Source: Actinomycetota bacterium (GTDB lineage Bacteria > Actinomycetota > Actinomycetes > S36-B12). Taken from it: a DNA stretch of 64,000 bases. Of this stretch, positions 1 to 7,616 are shown piece after piece. The position numbers were made by a program, and so were the translations under genes. The stretch is taken from NCBI GenBank assembly GCA_016870515.1, contig VGBL01000001.1, forward strand, positions 141,479 to 205,478. Reading direction: 5' to 3'. Every line of letters begins with the position of its first letter. Position 1 is the stretch's first letter. The notes beneath the pieces are model-generated. The model was not told the DNA's origin, searched no databases, and worked only from the letters and a program-made list of their open reading frames with translations.

Positions 1-480
1 GCCCGTCGTACCCCAGGCGTAGGGAACGCTGAACGTGCTGCCCGGATCGAACGACAGGTTCTTGCTCTCGGGGTAGAGGTTGGCCATGTTGGGCACGAGA
101 CGTGGATCGATCGGCTCGAGCAGCCCGGCCTCATTGAGCGCCTGGGCATATTGGCCCGACACGAAGGCCACATCGATGCCCGGATCGCCACCCGCGGTCA
201 GTTTGCCGACGATCTCCTCGTTGGTCGCATGCTTGGCGACCGTGATGTTGGCCTTCGTGGTGTCAGTGAACTTCAAAGCAACGTCCGGATCCATGTAGGC
301 ATCCCAATTGCTGACGACGATCGACTGCTTGCTCAGATCGGCGCTGGGGTCAAGCGACGGAGAGGGACTTGCATCTCCGCCTGAGGATCCGCCACCGCAT
401 GCGGCCAGGAGGACGGCACAGACCGCTCCCGCGATGCCGAGGACGGAGGCCCGACGGGCCCGTGTCCGCTGTGTTGCCAT
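1..480 (-). CDS. Polyamine-type ABC transporter substrate-binding lipoprotein (partial)
   Basis: The N-terminal 160 residues of an extracytoplasmic solute-binding lipoprotein of the spermidine/putrescine-binding (PotD-like) family; the C-terminus lies beyond the left edge. A positively charged n-region (ATQRTRARR), a hydrophobic segment and a lipobox LAAC place the lipidated Cys at residue 28, followed by a Gly/Ser/Pro-rich linker. The mature part begins with IVVSNWDAYMDPD, the usual first strand of PotD/PotF proteins. The ATG at 480 has GGAG five bases upstream. The substrate is inferred from family only; the neighbouring sugar/amine genes suggest the ligand could be an amine or glycosylated amine. 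Confidence 0.8.
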   Translation of the reverse strand, partial: MATQRTRARRASVLGIAGAVCAVLLAACGGGSSGGDASPSPSLDPSADLSKQSIVVSNWDAYMDPDVALKFTDTTKANITVAKHATNEEIVGKLTAGGDPGIDVAFVSGQYAQALNEAGLLEPIDPRLVPNMANLYPESKNLSFDPGSTFSVPYAWGTTG

Positions 481-498
481 CTCTTCTCCTTCTCTCCT

Positions 499-513
499 GT
501 GACGCTGCGTCAC
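499..513. promoter_or_regulatory. Perfect palindrome before the ABC lipoprotein gene
   Basis: GTGACGC-T-GCGTCAC is a perfect 7-1-7 inverted repeat. It covers the stop codon of the upstream tetR gene and lies 19 bases before the lipoprotein start on the minus strand. It could be an operator or a small hairpin between the two genes. No run of T follows, so it is a poor intrinsic terminator. Confidence 0.35.
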
Positions 514-1190
514 GAGGACTGCTCGCGACGACTCAATTGGATTTCGGGGAGGTGCCTGAGATCGACTCCCAGTTGCTCGCACGCAAACGAGCGAATGAGG
601 CCGCGAACCCGCCCAAGAGGGGTCCACGAGTAGCCGACGACCGTGCGGAAGCACAGGCCATCGACCATGGCGCTGATGCGTTCGGCCACCACCTCTGGCT
701 CTCTCAGGGGGGTGAAGACACCTGCGCGCGTGCCCTCCTGGACGAGCTTCACGAGTTCGTCGCGGTAGTCAGCGGCGAGCTCCTCGCAAAGTGGCTGCAG
801 CGATGCATCGTGCGTCGCCGCCGTCCAGAGTTCGAGCCAGAGGACGTACTCGTCGTAGAGCACGCCCGGATGGGGAAGGCTGACCTCGAGGAGCGTGGCC
901 AGCACCGTGAGGTAGTCGCCATCGCGACGAAGCGCAGCGAAGCGCTCCGCGGGCCTGCCGATCGCCCAGCGCAGGGCGTCGACGAGCATCTCGTCCTTGC
1001 TGCCGAAGTAGTAGTGCACGATGCCGGTCGACACCCCGGCCTCGACGGCTACGTCGCGCACGCGCATGCCCGCCGAGCCGTCGCGCACCAGGACCCGCGC
1101 TGCTGCGGCCATGAGGTGCTCACGACGGTCGAGGGCATCATCCGCCGACAGATTCGGCGGAATGGCCACCGACACATCCATGAGCGCCAT
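510..1190 (-). CDS. TetR/AcrR family transcriptional regulator
   Basis: A 226-residue TetR-type repressor. The helix-turn-helix is clear at about residues 42-69 (MRVRDVAVEAGVSTGIVHYY followed by FGSKDEML), in the BetI-like style, and the ligand-binding half has a conserved C-terminal TetR region. It is divergent from the 1250-5901 operon and upstream of the ABC lipoprotein gene, so it probably controls both sides. A perfect 14 bp palindrome at 1208-1221 in the shared promoter region is the likely operator. A TACAGT hexamer eight bases before the ATG may be its -10 element. The ligand is unknown. Confidence 0.88.
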   Translation of the reverse strand: MALMDVSVAIPPNLSADDALDRREHLMAAAARVLVRDGSAGMRVRDVAVEAGVSTGIVHYYFGSKDEMLVDALRWAIGRPAERFAALRRDGDYLTVLATLLEVSLPHPGVLYDEYVLWLELWTAATHDASLQPLCEELAADYRDELVKLVQEGTRAGVFTPLREPEVVAERISAMVDGLCFRTVVGYSWTPLGRVRGLIRSFACEQLGVDLRHLPEIQLSRREQSS

Positions 1191-1207
1191 ACCTTGGGAC
1201 TGTACTG

Positions 1208-1221
1208 ACTGGACGTCCAGT
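1208..1221. promoter_or_regulatory. Probable TetR operator in divergent promoter
   Basis: ACTGGACGTCCAGT is a perfect 14 bp palindrome midway in the 59 bp gap between the tetR start (1190) and the reductase start (1250). Position and symmetry fit a TetR dimer binding site controlling both directions. Confidence 0.6.
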
Positions 1222-1249
1222 TGGGACCAGAAACCGGGAAAGGACCCCC

Positions 1250-2419
1250 ATGCGGATCGGTGTCGTCGGCGGCGCGGGGGCCATGGGCTCGGCCACGGTT
1301 GCCGACCTAGCGGGCTCCCCCGGTATCACCGAGGTCGTCATCGTCGATCCCGATATCGAGCGCGCCCGCGCCCTTGCCGAGCGTCTCGACGAACGTGGGG
1401 CAGCGCTCGTCGCGCGCGGCATCGACGCACCCCTCGCCGTCAGCCTCGCCGACTGCGCTGCCGTGGTAAATGCCTCCGGCCATGCCCACAACATCGCGGT
1501 CATGGAGGCCTGTCTCGAAATGGGAGCGCACTACACCGATCTCGGCGGCTTATTCCACGTCGCTGTGCGTCAATACGACTGGCATCAACGCTTTGTCGAT
1601 GCTGGGCTGACGGCCACGCTGTCGATGGGCTCGGCTCCCGGCCTCACCAACCTCATGGCTGCGCGCGGAGTCGAACTCGGGCAACTCGACACCGTCGAGT
1701 CCATCGAGATTGCCGATGCCGTCGTACCCGGCCGGCAGTACCACCCCTCGGAGCCCTACGGCCCGCCGTATGCCGCGCTGACCCTCATCGAGGAATACAC
1801 CGCTCCCGCGCCGCAATTCGTCGATGGTGCCATCGGTTTCTTCCCGGCAGGGTCGGGAGCCCGCACCTACGCCTTCCCCGGCGGAGAGGTGGAGTGCGTC
1901 TACACGATCCACTCCGAGCCGGCCACCCTGCCGAGGTCCTACGCCGACCGCGGGATCAAGCGAGTCGAATGGCGACTAGGCCTCGCCCCGGCCGACCACG
2001 TGCGACTGCTGTCCTTCGTGGCCTCGGGGCTGGCCAGTGAGGAGCCGGTGGTCGTCGACGGCGTGAGCGTCCGTCCTGCCGACGTGCTGATCGCTGTGTT
2101 GGGCCGCCAGGCACGTGCCGATGCCCCAACGCCTGATCCCGATGCGGTGGAGTGGTTCCGGGTCATCACCACAGGCTCGCGCGATGGTGCCCAGGTCACC
2201 GTGACATGCGACGTGAAGGTGACCGACCCGCCGTCCGGGGAGTTCTCCGGTGGCGCCTGGGTGACCGGCGTACCGCCGTCGATCGCCGCCCAGATCATGG
2301 CCTCGGGCCGAGCCCTGCGCACCGGCGTCCACGGACCCGAGCTCACCATGCCCCTTGACCTCTTCTTCACCGAACTTGCCGGGCGGGGCATGATCCCGCT
2401 AGATCAGATCGACGACTGA
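1250..2419 (+). CDS. Saccharopine dehydrogenase-like NAD(P)-dependent reductase
   Basis: A 389-residue protein with an N-terminal Rossmann fold (GVVGGAGAMGSATVADL at residues 4-20) and the saccharopine dehydrogenase family fold: VVNASGH, then YTDLGG and the SMGSAPGLTNLMA segment typical of this family and of lysine 6-dehydrogenase/carboxynorspermidine synthase relatives. Such enzymes reduce or oxidise secondary amines joining an amino acid to a keto or aldehyde partner. An AAGGA Shine-Dalgarno sequence lies four bases before the ATG. It is the first gene of a four-gene operon; a glycosyltransferase follows after 13 bp. The exact substrate cannot be read from sequence. Confidence 0.82.
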   Translation: MRIGVVGGAGAMGSATVADLAGSPGITEVVIVDPDIERARALAERLDERGAALVARGIDAPLAVSLADCAAVVNASGHAHNIAVMEACLEMGAHYTDLGGLFHVAVRQYDWHQRFVDAGLTATLSMGSAPGLTNLMAARGVELGQLDTVESIEIADAVVPGRQYHPSEPYGPPYAALTLIEEYTAPAPQFVDGAIGFFPAGSGARTYAFPGGEVECVYTIHSEPATLPRSYADRGIKRVEWRLGLAPADHVRLLSFVASGLASEEPVVVDGVSVRPADVLIAVLGRQARADAPTPDPDAVEWFRVITTGSRDGAQVTVTCDVKVTDPPSGEFSGGAWVTGVPPSIAAQIMASGRALRTGVHGPELTMPLDLFFTELAGRGMIPLDQIDD

Positions 2420-2432
2420 CCGCGGAGGCACC

Positions 2433-3725
2433 ATGGCTGATCGACCCCTCACTGTGCTCCTAGCCGCCGAGAGCGCCTACGGCCCCACCAACAACTGCAT
2501 CGGTATCGGCGCCGAGCTCATCAAGATGGGGCACCGAGTCGTCTTTGCCGCCGAGGAGTCCTGGGCCGGCAAGATCGAGCCACTCGGCATCGAGGAGCGG
2601 CTGGTCTCGATGGCTCCCCCGCCCGAGGAGGAGGCAGCCGCCGGCCAGTTCTGGATCGATTTCATACGCGATACCTCTCCGGAGTTCCGCAAGAGCACGT
2701 TCGACCAGATCACGACGTTCATCGAGCCTGTTTGGCGCAGCCTCATGGATGGTGCGAAATACGCAAACCCGCAGTTCGCCGCGATCGTCGATGAGATTGC
2801 CCCCGACATCATCGTGCAGGACAATGTGTCGGCCTTCCCCGCCCTCATGGCGACCGGCCGGCCTTTCGTGCGGCTCGTGTCATGCCAACCGCTCGAGATG
2901 ACCGGTCCCAAGCTCCCTCCCGCGCTGGCCGGACTCCCCGCCGACGACTCAAGCCAATGGCAGGCGTGGCGCGATGAATACGCGCGCATCAATGCTGGCG
3001 TGTGGGCCGAATACAACGAGTTCTCGCAGGACTCAGGTGCCGGGCCTCTGCCCGCGGGCGAGTTCAACTACGTCGGCGATGCCAACGTATACATCTACCC
3101 CTCGGTCGTGGATTACGTCGATCGGAGACCGCTCGACGCTACCTGGCATCGGGTGCAGTCATCCGTGCGCCGCACCGAGCTGCCGATCGACGTGCCCGCT
3201 CACATCCTCGAGGGTGAGGGATCCCTGGTCTACCTCTCGCTCGGTTCGCTCGGCGGAGCAGACATCGACCTCATGAAGCGACTCACCGGCTTCCTGGCCG
3301 ACAGCCCCCACCGCTTCATCGTCAGCAAGGGCCCGCGTGCCGATGAGTGGGAATTGCCCGACAACATGTGGGGTGCGGGCATGGTGCCGCAGACCACGCT
3401 TCTAGACAAGGTCGACCTCGTCATCACGCACGGAGGCAACAACACCACGTGCGAGTCCTTTCACTTCGGCAAGCCCATGGTCGTCCTGCCGCTCTTCTGG
3501 GACCAATACGACAACGCCCAGCGCATCGACGAGACCGGCTTCGGAAGGCGACTGGACACCTACCGTGTCGAGAAGGCGGAGCTCAACTCCGCAATCGACA
3601 CGCTCCTGGCAGACACTGCCCTTCGCCAACGCATGTCCGAGATCTCTCGTCAAATCCGGGCTGAAGACGGAGTTAAGCGCGAAGCCGAGATCATCGCCGA
3701 CCTGGGGAAGTCAACGGCACGCTGA
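2433..3725 (+). CDS. MGT-type (GT1) glycosyltransferase
   Basis: A 430-residue GT-B glycosyltransferase of the UDP-glucuronosyl/macrolide type. The N-terminal half has LLAAESAYGPTNNCIGIGAE and GHRVVFAAEES, the acceptor domain start. The C-terminal donor site has HGGNNT at residue 333 and LPLFWDQYDNAQR at about 351-364, matching the conserved HGG and D-Q-x-D/N-A motifs. A GGAGG sequence sits four bases before the ATG. The stop overlaps the next start by one base (TGATG), so it is translationally coupled to the SIS-domain gene. Donor and acceptor are not predictable; a small amine or polyol is plausible given the neighbours. Confidence 0.85.
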   Translation: MADRPLTVLLAAESAYGPTNNCIGIGAELIKMGHRVVFAAEESWAGKIEPLGIEERLVSMAPPPEEEAAAGQFWIDFIRDTSPEFRKSTFDQITTFIEPVWRSLMDGAKYANPQFAAIVDEIAPDIIVQDNVSAFPALMATGRPFVRLVSCQPLEMTGPKLPPALAGLPADDSSQWQAWRDEYARINAGVWAEYNEFSQDSGAGPLPAGEFNYVGDANVYIYPSVVDYVDRRPLDATWHRVQSSVRRTELPIDVPAHILEGEGSLVYLSLGSLGGADIDLMKRLTGFLADSPHRFIVSKGPRADEWELPDNMWGAGMVPQTTLLDKVDLVITHGGNNTTCESFHFGKPMVVLPLFWDQYDNAQRIDETGFGRRLDTYRVEKAELNSAIDTLLADTALRQRMSEISRQIRAEDGVKREAEIIADLGKSTAR

Positions 3726-4672
3726 TGAAGCCTGACCTGTTCGAGCAGGATCTGCTCGACATCCCCGCACGGCTCAACCAGCTGGCGGATCGACTCGATG
3801 TCGATGACCCGTGGGCGCCCCTGGCATCGCACGGCGCACTGCTGACCGGCATGGGGTCATCGCAGTACGCCGCCCGGACGGCTGCCGGCTGGCTTCGGCA
3901 CCGCGGAGCCTCCGTCACCGACGAGATCGCCACAACCGATCCCGGCTGGCCGGGCGGTCCCGGCACGAGCGCGATCCTCATCTCCGCATCCGGCGGATCC
4001 GCCGAGACACTCGACCGCGCCAGCCGTCTTGCCGAGGGCACTCAACGTGTTGCGCTCGTCAACACCATGGATTCGGCCCTAGCCCGCCGGTCGGATGCGC
4101 TGATCACGATGCACGCGGGTCCTGAGCCGGGCGAGGTCGCGTGCCGCACCTACCGCCACACGATCGCCCTGCTGCTCGCCCTGGCTTTCCCCAGATCAGA
4201 CATCGCCACCGCCTGTCGTGCCGCTGCGCAGCACACGAGCGCCTTGCTCGCCGACACTTCATGGCTCGATGCAATCGACGAGATCCTCACGCCCACGCAG
4301 ACGACGTACTGGATCGCACCGGAGAATCGCATCGGGTCCGCGCTGCAGTCAGCGCTCATGATGCGAGAGGTACCCCGACGCCCGGCGGTCGGATGCGAGA
4401 CCGGGGACTGGAGCCACGTCGACGTCTATCTCACCCTGACCACCGAGTACCGATGCGTTGTCTTCACCGGATCGAGCTGGGACTCACAGGCCGTGGACTG
4501 GCTGACGAAGCGCGGCTCGCATGTGGTCAGCATCGGCGACGCACTCGGGGTGCCCGGCGAGTTCAACGTGGCCATGCCGGGCAATCCCTTCGCGCGCATG
4601 CTTTGCGAGACCCTCATCGCCGAGCTTCTGGCCCTGCGATGGTGGCGAAGAGACCCCATCGAGGCGGCATGA
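3725..4672 (+). CDS. SIS-domain sugar-phosphate isomerase/deglycase-like protein
   Basis: A 315-residue protein with two SIS (sugar isomerase) folds as in the C-terminal isomerase half of GlmS and in fructosamine deglycases. The first phosphosugar-binding loop is TGMGSSQYAA (41-50) and the diagnostic S-x-S-G motif is ISASGGSAET (86-95). There is no glutaminase domain, so it is not a complete GlmS. FrlB/AgaS-type stand-alone SIS proteins cleave or isomerise amino-sugar phosphates. It overlaps the previous gene by one base and the next by four (ATGA). Together with a kinase-like gene downstream this suggests phosphorylation followed by deglycation or isomerisation of an amino sugar, which is inference. 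Confidence 0.8.
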   Translation: MKPDLFEQDLLDIPARLNQLADRLDVDDPWAPLASHGALLTGMGSSQYAARTAAGWLRHRGASVTDEIATTDPGWPGGPGTSAILISASGGSAETLDRASRLAEGTQRVALVNTMDSALARRSDALITMHAGPEPGEVACRTYRHTIALLLALAFPRSDIATACRAAAQHTSALLADTSWLDAIDEILTPTQTTYWIAPENRIGSALQSALMMREVPRRPAVGCETGDWSHVDVYLTLTTEYRCVVFTGSSWDSQAVDWLTKRGSHVVSIGDALGVPGEFNVAMPGNPFARMLCETLIAELLALRWWRRDPIEAA

Positions 4673-5901
4673 CCCTCCTGGACGAGATCCGATCCGACCT
4701 GGGCCGAGCCTCGACCGATGCCCTCGTCCCCGTCCTCCGGCATGGCCAGCTTCCGGCGATCGTAGAGATCACCGACGTTTCCGCTTTGGCACCTGGCTTT
4801 GCTGTCGCTGCCGTCCGGCTGACGGACTCCCGCGAATTCTTCGTGCCGCTCGTGCGCGACCGGCATTGGCGTAGGGCCGAGTCCGGCGACGGCGCTAGCC
4901 TGGCCGCCCTCGATGCACCGGCACCGATCGTGGTGGAGCGCCTCAATCCGTTGCCCGTCGTCACCACCGGCCGTGAGCGCGCGGTCGACGTCGACATGAC
5001 CAACGATGTGCGCGTCATCGCCGACTCGGTCGTCGCCAAGTGGCAGTTCCTGCGCCAATCGGGATCACTCATCGGTCCTCGCGTGGTGTCACATCTGTGG
5101 GCCGCTGGTTTCGGCGACCTTCCGGAGCCATTCGCCACGGTGTGCTGGAACGACGACCTCCTGGTGTCCTTCGCGAGATTCCTCCCGGGAGCCGAGGACG
5201 GGTGGGAGTGGATGCTCGACGATGTCGGCCGGATGCTTGCCGGGGAGGCACCCGCGCCTTCGTGGCCGGAGGTAGTCGGCCAACTAGCCGCTCGGATGCA
5301 TGCCGCCGCCGTTCGCCCGACCCGAGTCATCGATCGCCCGGTCGAGCGCCGCTCGCTGGCCCCCTTCGCTCACCACTACCGGGCGCTTCTTGACTCGACC
5401 CTCGACGACGAGTTGCGGGTGGCGGTCGAGCGCTGGTGTCCGCGATTCATTGATGCGTGCGACACATTGACTGCCGCAGATGACGTCGAAGTCATACCCA
5501 TTCATGGAGACCTGCATCCCGGTCAATTCCTCCGATGGCGTGATGGCATTGCCATCTGCGACTTCGACGGCAACCCCACTCTTCCCGCACACCTACGGAC
5601 CCTTCGAGGACCCACCGCGCAGGATGTCGCGGGCATCCTGCGAGGGCTCGATCACGTGGCGATCGCGGCCGCCCACCGCACGGGCGAGTCGGCGGCGCTG
5701 GGACCAGCCCGTGAGTGGGCCCGCGATGCGCGAGGCAGGGCTTTATCGGCGTATCGCCGTGAGCCGGGCGTTCCCGCCCTCGACGAGTCGGTGCTAGGCG
5801 CCCTCGAGACGTTGTCGCCCCTGCACGAGGCGGTCTACGCCACGACCTACCTGCCGCGCTGGCGCTACGTCCCCCTGGCGGTGCTTGACGGAGACTGGTA
5901 G
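4669..5901 (+). CDS. Maltokinase-like aminoglycoside/sugar phosphotransferase
   Basis: A 410-residue kinase-like protein resembling actinobacterial maltokinase (Mak/Pep2) and the N-terminal cap found beside trehalose synthase. The start overlaps the SIS gene stop as ATGA. The Brenner-type catalytic motif HGDLHPGQ lies at residues 279-286 and the metal-binding segment ICDFDGNP about 15 residues later. It differs from authentic maltokinases in context: no treS or glgE is nearby. The likely substrate is a sugar or glycosylated compound handled by the preceding GT and SIS enzymes. An upstream in-frame extension exists but lies inside the SIS gene and is not expected to be translated. Confidence 0.75.
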   Translation: MTLLDEIRSDLGRASTDALVPVLRHGQLPAIVEITDVSALAPGFAVAAVRLTDSREFFVPLVRDRHWRRAESGDGASLAALDAPAPIVVERLNPLPVVTTGRERAVDVDMTNDVRVIADSVVAKWQFLRQSGSLIGPRVVSHLWAAGFGDLPEPFATVCWNDDLLVSFARFLPGAEDGWEWMLDDVGRMLAGEAPAPSWPEVVGQLAARMHAAAVRPTRVIDRPVERRSLAPFAHHYRALLDSTLDDELRVAVERWCPRFIDACDTLTAADDVEVIPIHGDLHPGQFLRWRDGIAICDFDGNPTLPAHLRTLRGPTAQDVAGILRGLDHVAIAAAHRTGESAALGPAREWARDARGRALSAYRREPGVPALDESVLGALETLSPLHEAVYATTYLPRWRYVPLAVLDGDW

Positions 5902-5902
5902 C

Positions 5903-6940
5903 TCAGGCGCCCATCTCGCGACTGATGGCCGCCACGAACCCATCGACGTCTGCGGGCGTCGTATCCCATGAGCACATCCACCGAACTTCACCGGTGCGCT
6001 CATCCCACTCGTAGAAGCGATAGTGCTGCTGCAGCCGGGCCGTGACATCGCGTGGCAGGTAGGCGAAGACGGCATTGGCATCAACTCGTCGAGCGATCGT
6101 GATGCCGGGGATCTGCTTCACGCCTTCAAGGAGCCTCTGTGCCATCGCATTGGCATGCGAAGCGTTGCGGCGCCACAGATCGTCGGTGAGAAGAGCGCAC
6201 AACTGGGCACTGACGAAGCGCATCTTACTGGCCAACTGCATGGACGACTTGCGCAGGAACGGCACCGCATGCGCAAGACCCGGATCGAGCACGACCACGG
6301 CCTCGGCTCCCAGCGCACCGTTCTTCGTGCCTCCCAGCGAAAGGATGTCGATGCCCACGTCGGTCGTGATGGCGCGGAGGTCCACGTCGAGCCCGGCAGC
6401 CGCATTTGCCAGGCGTGCCCCGTCGAGGTGGACCTTCATGCCCAGTCCGTGCACATGATCGGCGAGCCGACCGAGCTGCTCGGGGCAGTAAGCAGTGCCC
6501 AACTCCGACGACTGCGTCACCGTGACTACCGCCTGCTGAGAACGATGGACGTCACCGGATCTCACCGCGTGCACATCGATGGCGTCGGGCGTCAGCAGTC
6601 CATCCACTGTCGGTGTCGTCCATAGCTTTAGGCCCGCCATCTTCTCGGGCGCCCCGCCTTCGTCGACGTTGATGTGCGCGGTCTCCGCGCAGATGACTGC
6701 TTCCCACGGGCGGCAGATGGCCGACAGGGCAACGACGTTGGCTCCCGTGCCATTGAGGGCCGGGAAGACCTCTGCCTGTGCACCGAAGTGCTCGCGCACG
6801 AGGTCGGCAAGGCGCGCGGTCTCGTCGTCCTCGCCGTAGGCGACAGCGTGCCCGGCGTTGGCCCGCACGATCGCATCGAGGACCTCCGGATGTGCCCCGG
6901 CGTAGTTGTCACTGGCGAAGCCGCGCCAGGAAGTCGACAT
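5903..6940 (-). CDS. Threonine aldolase/beta-eliminating lyase family PLP enzyme
   Basis: A 345-residue fold-type I PLP enzyme of the low-specificity threonine aldolase family. Features are FASDNYAGAHPEVLDAI (start), YGEDDETARL, the substrate loop AHINVDEGGAPEK, the PLP-phosphate/Asp region HLDGARLANA (171-180) and the Schiff-base lysine K206 in SLGGTKNG. The ATG at 6940 is one base after the SDR stop codon, and the first residues match family starts; longer in-frame extensions fall inside the SDR gene. It is the last gene of a three-gene coupled unit with an SDR and a DUF6421 protein, so its real substrate may be a beta-hydroxy amino acid other than threonine. Confidence 0.88.
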   Translation of the reverse strand: MSTSWRGFASDNYAGAHPEVLDAIVRANAGHAVAYGEDDETARLADLVREHFGAQAEVFPALNGTGANVVALSAICRPWEAVICAETAHINVDEGGAPEKMAGLKLWTTPTVDGLLTPDAIDVHAVRSGDVHRSQQAVVTVTQSSELGTAYCPEQLGRLADHVHGLGMKVHLDGARLANAAAGLDVDLRAITTDVGIDILSLGGTKNGALGAEAVVVLDPGLAHAVPFLRKSSMQLASKMRFVSAQLCALLTDDLWRRNASHANAMAQRLLEGVKQIPGITIARRVDANAVFAYLPRDVTARLQQHYRFYEWDERTGEVRWMCSWDTTPADVDGFVAAISREMGA

Positions 6941-6941
6941 C

Positions 6942-7616
6942 TCAGGCCTCCGTGAGATCCATACGCGTGCCGTTGGGCACGTCACCGTCGACGATCCCAC
7001 GGATGGCCGCCGCGAGGTCGGAGGTATCCGAGTAGCCCTTGAAGGCCTTGTCGGGGTCGCTGGCTCGCATGCTCTCGTCGACCAGCGCCATGACTGCCAC
7101 GATCGCCGCCCGCGCCTGAGTGTCCTTGAAGGAGTTGGCGAGCCCGCCCACCCAGGTCTCGGCGGCCGCCTTAGCCGTGGCATAGGCGACATTGCCCGCC
7201 GTGGGCTTTGCCGACGACGTGCTCGAGACCATGACATAGCTACCACCCGACGCAACGAGCGCGTCACGAAAGGTGACGCTCGTCGTGCGGACGGTGCCGA
7301 AGACTCCCGGTGCGATCGAATTCCAGGCTTCGAGCGCGGTCAGGTCAACCGTCTTGGAGCCCTGCCATCCACCCACGAGGTGCACGACGGCATCGACCCG
7401 GCCGTGTCGAGCGATCACATCGTCGCGGAAGCGAATCACTTCATTGACGTCGAGCAGGTCAACGACAACCGCCTCGCCGCCGACAACATCGGCCGCTGCC
7501 TGTGCGAGGTCCTCACAACGATCGACGACGATCACCAGATGGGTGGCGCCGAGGGCCTTCGCCACGGCGCGACCACCCATTCCCGCGCCCAGCACGACGG
7601 CAACGGACCCGTTCAT
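6942..7616 (-). CDS. Short-chain dehydrogenase/reductase
   Basis: A 224-residue classical SDR. The nucleotide-binding glycine motif is GAGMGG (10-15, a variant of TGxxxGxG), followed by the NAG-like region VVHLVGGWQG, a Ser catalytic region VMVSSTSS and the YATAK catalytic Tyr/Lys at 145-149. The ATG overlaps the stop of the DUF6421 gene as ATGA, and the threonine aldolase gene begins one base after its stop. It is shorter than usual at the C-terminus, ending with GTRMDLTEA. Role: NAD(P)-dependent oxidation or reduction of an intermediate shared with the two neighbours. Confidence 0.85.
   Translation of the reverse strand: MNGSVAVVLGAGMGGRAVAKALGATHLVIVVDRCEDLAQAAADVVGGEAVVVDLLDVNEVIRFRDDVIARHGRVDAVVHLVGGWQGSKTVDLTALEAWNSIAPGVFGTVRTTSVTFRDALVASGGSYVMVSSTSSAKPTAGNVAYATAKAAAETWVGGLANSFKDTQARAAIVAVMALVDESMRASDPDKAFKGYSDTSDLAAAIRGIVDGDVPNGTRMDLTEA

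Noticed and set aside
4141..4668. In-frame N-terminal extension of the maltokinase-like protein
   Set aside because: It lies wholly inside the SIS-domain gene in another frame; the ATGA overlap at 4669 is the better start.
6941..7267. In-frame extension of the threonine aldolase
   Set aside because: The extension overlaps the SDR gene, reads as Arg/Ser-rich noise, and the aldolase family begins at residue SWRGFASDN.
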